From positions 4,526,001 to 4,590,000 of the forward strand of contig JAUKPH010000018.1 in the NCBI GenBank assembly GCA_030549335.1: 64,000 bases of DNA. The letters are read 5' to 3'. Position numbers and translations under genes: made by a program. Shown piece by piece: positions 55,290 to 64,000 of this stretch. Every line of letters starts with the position of its first letter. The first letter of the stretch is position 1. The DNA is from Pontederia crassipes. Taxonomy: Eukaryota; Streptophyta; Magnoliopsida; Commelinales; Pontederiaceae. Below the pieces are notes generated by a model. It was given only the letters and a program-made list of their open reading frames with translations, ran no database searches and was not told the origin of the DNA.

Positions 55290-56216
55290 CAAAAAGCTTA
55301 AGAGTTGTAATGCTTTGTTTCTGTGTGTGTTGTTAGGGCTAGGGAAGAACTCACACAGCACTTTCCAATTAATTTAGCAACTTTAAAATTTCTTGGATCG
55401 ATCAGTGAACCAGGAAAGAACGATCCAAGAACTTAACTCATCTTATTCATAGAAGAAGAAAAAAAGAAAAAAAAAAGAACTCTCTTATTAGTGAAGCAAA
55501 CTGGACACTTAAATTCCTGATACCCAGCGGCGAACCTTCCATGATAATGCTAGCAGTGAACGTTAACACACCGAGACTTCTATTATTAAGACAACCGGGA
55601 GAGCACATCTGCATGCACCGGCGCAATTCCATCGCGCGCGTAGATCAGCCATCCAACGGTGCGCGTGGATTGTCGCACAACCATTAAATTTATATCAAAG
55701 GGAGCGCATGTGCTAAACTTTATACCAATAATGGATACAAACCCTTTAACATATTAAATAAAATAACTTCAATGAAATTAATGTTATTTGCAACAACCCA
55801 GGTATCTAACATAAATTTTGAATATTACACATATTGAAATTAGAAATGGTCAAATAAAAGGCATAAAACAGTATTCAAGAAATAAATTTTATATAGTTTG
55901 TTGAAATACAGGAAAAGACGTCACATATATAATTATGTTTCTTATGTAGTATTGATGTTGAAGATAAATGCAACTACTTTTAAAATATCAGTGTGTGTAT
56001 ACTGTAATGTTAAATGCAATTATCATTGATGACTTTTAGTATTTCTTTTTAAGATGTTACGAATGATCTTTAAAGACATTAATTAATGAAAGACGTCGAA
56101 AAAAATATAATTACTTAATACTAGTTCCGTGAAACATTGCTCCACGTTTGATTATGTTTTTTAAAAGTGGTTATTCATGTTAATATACTAATTAATGGCA
56201 CATGGATAGAACAAGT
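55290..56216. other. Upstream/intergenic region
   Basis: No convincing gene. It contains CATGCATGATCAG (55,240-55,255), GC-rich words (GCGCGCGTAGATC, 55,633-55,645) and AT-rich filler. A 61-codon minus-strand frame at 55,632-55,447 ends in a poly-Phe run and is not supported. This may be promoter sequence for the minus-strand gene. Confidence 0.35.
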
Positions 56217-58948
56217 TGTAACGCCGGAGAAAAAAAATAGAAAAATATAATAAAGAAATATTAATTAATTAATTCTGAAGAAACTCGGAATTAATAAAAA
56301 TTTCTGAATATATCGCATATAATTAAATGGGTACAACAACCCAATTATCTTTTAAAAATCGTTATCACCTCCTACCCTATTTTCTCTCATCTTCACATTA
56401 CATAATCGCATCTTGTCCTTTTCGCTAGCACGACCAACGCACAAAGGCAGATGGATGGATATCGTCAACCAAAGCACGCCCAATGGTGGAGGAGGAGGAT
56501 CGGGTTAGGGAAGGAAGGAACACCCGAAAATTTTACTTCTTCTTTCCTTCTTTCTCTCTATCTCTTCGCATTTTCTCTATGATTTTCTCTCACTCCAACC
56601 AGGAGCGAGAGTGAGAATGTGTCAGCTTTGAAGTAGGGAGACTTTGGTGAACTGCCGATGAAGGAGAGTGAGGAAGAGAATTCTACCCCTATAAGAAATT
56701 TGACTTGTAGCCCTAACTACTAGCTAGAACACTTTTTGCACGTTAAAAGCAATATGTCCAACTTTTGAGGCTGGTCGTTGAAACCAATCTTATTAAAATC
56801 GGGGCGGATCGATTGGTTAACACTTCGAAATTTTCACCCTAGAAGCTAGAGGGCATTCGTCATAACATCATCATAATAAAATGATAGACATATGATTACG
56901 AAGAATCATTAAACATGAGAATAAAATAAAATCATTTATAATTCACCAGAATACTTGACTAAAAATAAATTCATCATCATGTCATAGAATTAGGAAGAAT
57001 TCATTATTCTATAAGATTCTTCTAAACAGAAAATCTAGAAATTCATGACTCGTTATTCTTATACCATGTGCAATTTAGCCATCATGAGTTGATTAGCCAT
57101 CCATCCAACCTTATCAATTACCTACACGGATCTATAGTGCAGGATTTTCTAATTAGAGTATGTAAAGATCATGCAGTGTATGTGATGCATCCTATGTAGG
57201 ATACTACATAACATATGTATATGACAATTTCATAATAATAATGAACATATATGCATGCCATTAAAAATGCACATGTCATTAGTTCATAACTTAAGGTCGT
57301 CAGTAAAATACTTGACATGTAAACATTATCAGTCAGTCAGTACAGTAGACATATTATGTGACTAGCACTTGTCTTTACCTTGCCTTAATAATATCCTCGA
57401 GGTTGCTTCATAATCTTTTAGATTCCACTTCCGTGGTCATCAGTCCTTTCGGTGCAGTCAGTCATAGTCTTATCAGTAATTGAAGAATCAAGTCGTTGTC
57501 CTCCAGTAGACTAGCTAGGCCTTGAAGCCGAGGTGCCGTGGGAATATACATCTCCCAAGAAATGCTAACTCCAATGTGCAGGACACAATAATTTCCCGAG
57601 GGAAATTTTAACAAAATAGAGCAGGGCACAGTATTTCTTGTCATCAGTTTGAGGGGTGATAAGTAACAATATTCTTCAATTGGGTTCATTATTATCACAA
57701 TCATCAAACGGTTTACGTCGCTCAATCTTTAGATTTTAACCTTGTTACGACTATCCATGCATTTCGTATATCTAGGTTTATATACAATCATCAAACGATA
57801 ATACATAATAGTAAATACCTTAAAAGTAACTTAATTATAACCTAAATCCGATTTTTGAATTGTCACGACCGTTAGGTTGGTCACGGCCGTGATAGAGCCC
57901 AATCTTCACCCCTCTCTGTCATGGTCATGACCAACATGGTCATGGCATGCTGACCCTGTCATGATCGTGACATAGTGTCACGAGCGTGACAGCGCTCCAA
58001 TTTCGCCCCTTTTTGGTTCATCTGTCATGGGCATTTCGGGACCTCGCACGACTGTGCCAGCGTCCTCGAAGTCCGATCTTCCACCCAAAATTCTCGACTT
58101 TTGAGATTAAAATTTTGATAAAAATAATTTAAAACATCATAAATATTTCAAGTATAATCTCTTGCATCTATGCATCATGGAATACATTAAAACATGAAAT
58201 TTTCATTCATTAACAAGATTGAAGACTTTTTCCTACAAATTCATACAACTAACATAATCTATTCTCTACATAGTATTCTGACAGTAGACACTAAAATATT
58301 AATAACTTAATTTATTCTCATTCTTTTCAAATGATTCCAAATTCAACAGAAATAGAATGCGAACACTTAACCTGTGAATAAATTTCAAATATAATTCAGT
58401 ATTTCCAATTTATGATAATCTTTACAATTTTGTCTCACTGTTACCAGAGATAACATAATAGTAGTCCGATGTTTGAATCATAACTATTTTTATACATCTT
58501 CAAATCAGATGAAACAAATTTCTCTAGAAATTAGACTTCGAGAGCATTTCATCCATATATTATTTGTAATTTTTGAATAAGTAAAACCTACCCAAATAAT
58601 TATTACAAAATAATCACGAATACAACTTAAATCATGCAACTCTCAATCAAAATCTCTATTAAGAACAAAATGTTCTTGAAACTCTCAATTCAAACAAAAC
58701 ACCATTGAGAGGAGAGAGAGGGGTTTGAATCCCCTTCACATACCTTTCTTTCAGATCCTCCTCCTCCTCCTCCTTCTCCTCCTCCTCCTTGTTCCTCTTG
58801 TTCTCCTTCCTCAAAGTCCTAGCCGTCAAGATATTTTTTGTGGAGAAAAAGAGGTTAATAAGGGATTTAGGTCTCTTATATAGGGGTACTTAAGAGTATT
58901 GGGGTTAGATTAATTATTAAGCTCAATTAGAAAATCTAGGGTATTACA
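56217..58948 (-). mobile_element. Putative gypsy LTR(s), TGTAACGCC...GGGTATTACA
   Basis: The left boundary TGTAACGCCGGAG (56,217) and right boundary CTAGGGTATTACA (58,948) look like the two ends of a minus-strand LTR, with TATATAAG near 58,880. The flanking 5-mers (CAAGT and GGTTC) do not match, so two different LTR fragments may be joined. A block at 57,855-58,070 has repeated palindromes (CACGGCCGTGA, TCATGGTCATGA, TCATGATCGTGA). A (TCC)n run lies at 58,757-58,795. Confidence 0.45.
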
Positions 58949-61850
58949 GGTTCAACCACGAATTGTAACTAAATTTAGTTTAAACAAACAATGGAAACCA
59001 AAATTGTGATTTGACCGGATTGGCCCGGAACGAGCCGTTAAGAACTAGCATATTAGTATAAACTCGGTTCAATTTCAATTGTCCTTTTTTGGACATTTTC
59101 CAAAATTGTGAGGGCAATTTGGAAAAAAATTTCTAACCTAAATTGCTTGTTTGGTGGTTGGCAGCTCAAAAAACATGGAGTACACCTCTCGGCCTGCAAT
59201 GCAACATTTTGACACCGGCGCAGCCTTCATCCTCCTATTGCACCTTGGTTCTCTGATGATTGTAACATTGTCTTCATCCCTGACAGGAATCCCTTGAACA
59301 TGCGCGACCATCATCCCTAGCACGAAGTTGACCTGTAAGCATGCGACCTTCCGACACTAGCATAGAGCCCTTTCGGCACCCGCACAACCTTCGCCCTCCA
59401 ATCACATATTCATTCTTCAGTGCTAATAATGTGGCCTTCAACCCTTGCACACTAAGGTAAAGATGAGTGATTTCATGATCCTCTATTTCTCCTTCTCTAA
59501 CTTTATTCGTTCTCCAACGATCTCTTCTTTGTTCATTTATGTGATCAATTAACTGATTTAGGTGTGTGATCTTCATTCTTCAGTTGGGCAGGTCTCGCGG
59601 AGTTCATAGCGGTGAAGCCTTTAACTTGTCTATACATGCACATTTTGCCTCACATTTTGATATTGTCACAATATGAAGTCTAAACTATAAATTTCTAGTG
59701 CATGCCTTTTGACTTTTGTGCTTGAGAAAGCATGGGCACCACTCACGAGGACGTGATTACTCTCGTTCGAGTAAAGTCCTAGCCAAAATATAACTTATTT
59801 AACGACAAGAATCTCTTCTTTGATTGTTTTGGTGGACATAATATTTTGGCAACTTATTTTATATAATATAATGTAACTAAATAAGAAAGAATCTGATCAA
59901 CCAAATCTTGGTCATCGAATTGAAAAAAAAGACCATATATTAATTAAAACAAAGAATGTGAACGGACTTCAACCTCTCATATCGCGATACTATATGCAAA
60001 CTTTGCCCTCTATGGTGATCCTGTGTGAGTCCAAGACAACTATTTGGCTGATCTTATCCATCGTCATTCGATATTCTTCGACATCTTGTTCGAGTCTAGG
60101 ACATGAGCGTGCACGTATCATAAGGATTGAGCTTTTTCTAAAGCGATTTTCTCTAGCATCATGAATCGTTCATGGTATTCTCCTTCATGATATCTGGTGT
60201 TCGATCTTCTGTAACATCTCGCACATGTCCATCTTGCTTCGTGATCGCATCTTGCTTACTCCTTAAAGGAGAAGAGAATGTTGTACATTCTCCTACCGAT
60301 TTTCGCTTTATGGGTTTTGCGGAAGATGAGTTTTAAAGGCCATATCATGTTCCCCTTTTATACGAAGATGAATGACCATGGTATGCAACTAAGGTCATTA
60401 TAATAGGATGATTAATTAGGCTTATCATGTTCCTCTTAGTTTATTGTTTTTTTAAATTAATGTTTAATGACCTCCTACTTTTGCCTTCTACTTGTGGATT
60501 AATTAGTAAGATTCATATTTAAGCCTTATGTTTATCATATGCCATTTGACATCCTAGTATCATATAGCAATAGTTTTAATCTCCTCTTGTAAGTCAGTGT
60601 GTTTATGTATGTAGAATTAAAATAGTTCCTAATCTCAAATAGAATAGACACCCAAATTTTGACCACACTTCCCGGCAAGAGGAAAGAGAGGATTCCCCTA
60701 GATCACTTCCTTATCTCTTCTCCTTTGGCTCACTGTATGAGAGCGCCTTTAAAGGAGAAGTGCGTTCTTTTGTACAAGAAAAAAAAATCTTGGACTACTG
60801 AATTTAACTAAACCTGACCGACCGGAACTATACTTATAAATTATAACTTCCCAATATCTCCATCAAGTTTGCCATTGTTTTTTGGGATCCAAATTTTCAC
60901 TTTTTCACTTGAAATTTTCATTTCGAAAAGCTTAATTATCCTGCTAAAACTTCTTCCTTTTGCCTCTCTAACCACAATGAATTAATCAACTTAGATTCTA
61001 AAATCGTTAGAACTTTCAGGAGAAGGGCACATGAGAGAAAAATATAATTTTTTAGACTGAAGAAAATCATCACTCTGGACAGCAAGATGCTAACTTGGAT
61101 TTTGTCATGCCATAACCAATTATGGCTAATCTGAAACTTCAAATTCCTTCTCTGCAAGATCTTTATGGACTTGAATAAGCCAGACTCAAACTCGCAATTC
61201 AAGCCAACAACTTTGAATTGAAGTCATCTTTATTAATGGAATCCTGTAGAGCCTGAATATTAAGAATTTTTAGAAATATATGAGACTACTAAATTAAATG
61301 AAGTTACACCTCAAGTTTTTTAGTTAAAAGATAGAAGTAAGCAATGTCTTCAATCCTTGGAACCCTTAGTTAAGTATTTGGGATGAAATAGTAAAAGCTT
61401 TTCTCAGAGTATTTTCCTCTGAGTAAGATCATCATGATAAGGAATCAAGTCATTATTTGAATTGAATATTATATTATCAATTATAACCAATGATGCCATA
61501 AAAGCAAACTCTCATTATATAAGTATGAAAAAGGAAAAATCTAATTTAAGGTTGTAACATATTGAAAACAAAAAATCTAACAAAACTACATTTGCTTCAA
61601 ATTCTTAGGTTTAAGTATTCCTTGAAAAATATAATTCGGAATAGTATTCTATACTCCCCTCAACACAAATCTACGATCAATATAAGGCAGAAACAAAATT
61701 AAAAATTACTTTATTCAATGTGACGAAAGGATTAAAATATATTAGTTATATTCTATATAGGGGACAAGCGAGAAGAACGAAACTTGACAATATTTTCTGA
61801 ATTATAAACATGTTTTTGTCAACCAATAATTTCTTAAATATAAGAAAGAA
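58949..61850. other. Repeat-like intergenic sequence
   Basis: No gene is supported. 58,960-59,130 resembles 61,870-62,080 (rich in CCGG/GGCCC words followed by TTTTGGACATTTTCC and an AGGGCAATTTGG or AGGGCATTTGTGG block), so it is a second, eroded copy of that element. 60,000-60,400 has CTTCTCCTACCGATTT-type sequence of unknown origin. 60,936-61,202 is open on the minus strand without recognisable content. Confidence 0.4.
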
Positions 61851-63018
61851 CAATGTTATTAAAATCAGATCGGCCAGTTAAACCACGAACCTCAATCAAA
61901 TCTGATTCGAGCAAACTCTAAAATCGAAATTCCAATTGGGCCAGATCGATCCAAATGAACCGTAAAAACTGACCAACCGGCGACTCGGCCCAAACCTAGT
62001 TCAAGTTCAATTTTCTTTTTTTAGACATTTCCCTAAACCCGAAGGGCATTTGTGGAAATCCAAGACTTCTAAACGTAAATTCTCAACACTTGTTGGCCGG
62101 AGGCTCACAAAACTGAAGAAGGGGTGCATCTGCAGCCTATTGATGGCTTTCATCTTTGGTGGTTTGTGCCCTGTTGGAGATCAAAATGATTGGCTTGCAC
62201 CCTTCATCCTTTAGCGAACTAGCGATGCGACTTCTTCCCCGGCGTGAGTCACTTGAAATGGAGTGCACGGCCTTCGTCCGGCGACGGTCTTCATTCTCTA
62301 GAACACAATCCGCAGAACCTTTAAATCAACAAGTTTTTCCGGCTTTCGTCGTTCTTCAAAGGTGTTTATCTTTTCCACATTTCTTTGACTGATTAAATTG
62401 ATTCCGGCGTAGGGCATTGGTTCTCCGGCTGGGTCATTGTGAAATCCACATAAAATTGATTTATTATTTGCACTGCCTTCGTTCTCAAGCTATGGGGGCG
62501 TCAAGTGCTTTCATCCTTACTAGATTTTATTGTGTCCTGTTGTGGAGGAAGGATAGTTAATATATGTTTGTGACTAAATGATATTTATTGGATGATTAAT
62601 TTGAAAAATATTAAAAATGATAGAATAGATTCTTGGAGATAAATAACTAACTACGAGGTAGATATAAAATTACCATTAATAAAATGATTCGTATATTATA
62701 ATATTTATTATTTTTATGTGAATGGGTTTAATTATTTATGTCTGAAGGTGATATATAGTGACAAATGAAAAGGGGTTGATTAATCATGAGTGTGTAAATA
62801 CTATAATGTCAAATTATGTCATCTCAGTGATTAACGTGTATGATTAAAAGTTATTGTACATCATTTTTGTAACATATAGTTCAGGATTATTATAATACAT
62901 AATAAATAATAATAATTTATTAAAATTATGGTTCAATCCGATCGAACCCAATTGAACTGCTCCGATCACGACTCAGTTGAGACACCGATTCGATGACCCG
63001 TCGATTATAGTAACATTG
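61851..63018. mobile_element. 1.17-kb terminal-inverted-repeat element
   Basis: The left end CAATGTTATTAAAATC and the inverted right end CAATGTTACTATAATC match at 14 of 16 positions. Behind them lie CCGATCGAACC/CGGCCAGTTAAACC-type words on both sides. A 78-codon frame (62,156-62,392) inside is Arg/Ser-rich and unrecognised. No transposase is present, so it is non-autonomous. Confidence 0.6.
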
Positions 63019-63072
63019 AAAAAGAGGTAGAGCGAGAGAAAAAAAAATTAAAAGCAAACAAAACATTATTTG

Positions 63073-63075
<3 letters not shown>

Positions 63076-63102
<27 letters not shown>
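63076..63102. repeat. (AT)n microsatellite
   Basis: A run of about 13 TA units in AT-rich sequence between the TIR element and the mS23-like gene. Confidence 0.9.
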
Positions 63103-63106
<4 letters not shown>

Positions 63107-63531
63107 GATAACTTATAAATTAATTTTATAAATAAAAACGGACTTCATCGATCCTTAAGATTTTTTCTTATGCCCTAATTTTCAGACAGAAAAAAATTAC
63201 AACGTAAATTATTTTCGATTAACAGAGGAAAAAATATTTTCAACTATGAATTTTATATTTTCTAATAAATAAGAGTAGAAGACCAATTAATATTTGCATC
63301 TTGTATTTTAATTTCAGCCGTCAATCATTTAATCGAACGGCTGGAAAATAATAAGGTGAGAGAGGAAAAAATTTTACGGCCGACTTCGTTTTTCCTCTCT
63401 CCCGAAGGCGGCGCCCCTTCTGGCTTCTTCACGATCTCAAGTGTCCTCCACTCGGCGGCGCCGCTGCAGATCGCCGCCTTGCCTCTTCGCTCCGGTCGTC
63501 TGGCGCCCTCCTCTCGGAGCAGTCGGAGGAG

Positions 63532-64000
63532 ATGTCGTACATGCGAGGGGACCTGCTGACGAAGACGAGGAAGCTGGTTAAAGGTCTCGCAAAACCCGCC
63601 CCAAAATGGCTCAAAGCCATGGAAGAGTACTGCCCTCGATCACCTTCTCTGTCACTTTTGGGTGGAAAGATTGATAGGAGTTGTATATTAACTCAAGTTG
63701 TTTGTTAATGACACATTTGAACTCTTTCAAGTGTGCGAAAATGAGCCATTTTGATTTATTTCCTTTTTCCGGTGTGTATTCTTCCTTCTATCAGAGCGCC
63801 TCCCGTGACGTTTCCGCGGTCGGACGGGAAGGTGAAGAGGATCGAGATGCCTGAGGATGTATATGTCAGGAAGTTCTTCAAGAATCATCCTGATTCCCTA
63901 TATCATGATGCTGTCAAGTATATTTCTTCTTGGGTTCTTGCCCTGTTAATAACTTTTTGATTTGCAATACTTCAGAATGAAAATATCTGATCGTTCGAAA
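63532..64000 (+). CDS. mS23-like mitochondrial ribosomal protein gene (5' part)
   Basis: Exon 1 (63,532-63,626) encodes MSYMRGDLLTKTRKLVKGLA and KPAPKWLKAME. Exon 2 (63,795-63,917) continues APPVTFPRSDGK, IEMPEDVYVRKFFKNHPDSL and YHDAVK. The intron 63,627-63,794 has GTACTG and TATCAG ends and is phase 2. A second donor, AA/GTATAT, follows at 63,918, so the gene runs on past the window. The sequence matches my recollection of plant mitochondrial small-subunit protein S23 (mS23), a structural ribosomal protein. The GC-rich leader 63,356-63,531 (CGGCGGCGCCGCTGC) is the probable 5' UTR and promoter-proximal region. There is no damage in the visible part, so it is presumably functional. Confidence 0.75.

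Noticed and set aside
55447..55632. 61-codon minus-strand frame ending in a poly-Phe run
   Set aside because: No motif, no splice or promoter context of its own, and its end is an A-rich low-complexity tract.
60936..61202. 88-codon minus-strand frame with hydrophobic segment
   Set aside because: No recognisable motif, no promoter or splice support; AT-rich sequence easily gives Ile/Leu/Phe-rich frames.
63356..63620. Plus- and minus-strand frames over the leader of the mS23-like gene
   Set aside because: The GC-rich 5' UTR gives open frames; the recognisable protein starts at 63,532 in another frame.
1..64000. Endogenous plant pararetrovirus
   Set aside because: All RT fragments belong to gypsy or copia orders with integrase, LTRs and primer sites; no movement- or coat-protein motif was seen.
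1..64000. tRNA or rRNA genes
   Set aside because: I saw no cloverleaf with A and B boxes or rRNA-like sequence; tRNA-like words (TGGTATCAGAGC and similar) are primer binding sites next to LTRs.

Overview
The window is nuclear DNA of a flowering plant. It is AT-rich, packed with nested LTR retrotransposons, and contains GT-AG introns and plant-only protein families (DUF247, FAR1/FHY3). The GC-rich exons of the DUF247 and mS23-like genes stand out from their AT-rich surroundings, which fits a monocot, but that is only an inference. There is no bacterial, organellar or viral gene content.

Left part (1-25,671): a minus-strand Ty3/gypsy element of the Tekay/Del type (343 to about 9,197) is cut by a truncated copia-like LTR (1-342) and by a 2.76-kb solo LTR (1,960-4,722). 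Next come a GGTCGACC motif array (9,198-9,774) and a plus-strand gypsy element with a TGATA...TATCA LTR, a tRNA-Met-type primer site and a gag-like gene (9,775-13,785). These are followed by decayed copia coding sequence (13,786-15,250), a Tekay-like LTR carrying a 666-bp tandem duplication (15,776 to about 18,240), a CACTA-like subterminal repeat block (18,268-18,690), and a minus-strand copia element (18,720-23,381) split by a TGATGC-family solo LTR (19,794-21,474).

Middle (25,672-43,196): a DUF247 gene on the minus strand is broken by a 4.1-kb solo LTR with a perfect 5-bp target duplication, by a 0.54-kb GGGTAC-rich element, by two stop codons and by a frameshift. To its right lies a structurally complete, non-autonomous Athila/Tat-like retrotransposon (32,649-43,196). 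It has both LTRs, a CTTAC target duplication, a primer site and an ORF-1 gene killed only by Gln-to-stop changes. A solo LTR of the same family sits inside it.

Right part (43,202-64,000): pieces of one FAR1/FHY3-type (MULE-derived) gene are scattered on the minus strand between nested insertions (43,842-51,646). Those insertions include two copies of a 1.3-kb CACTA...TAGTG element and a nest of copia-like LTRs. The most interesting gene is at 53,894-54,746: an apparently intact four-exon gene for a 94-residue secreted protein. All its introns are phase 1, and there is a second possible first exon at 54,984-55,166 with its own TATA box. After more repeats, the window ends in the first two exons of an intact plus-strand gene resembling mitochondrial ribosomal protein mS23.

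The host genes do not form a pathway. Overall this is gene-poor, repeat-rich chromatin with many solo LTRs, one dead receptor-like locus (DUF247), one dead FAR1-like locus and two or three apparently live small genes near the right end.
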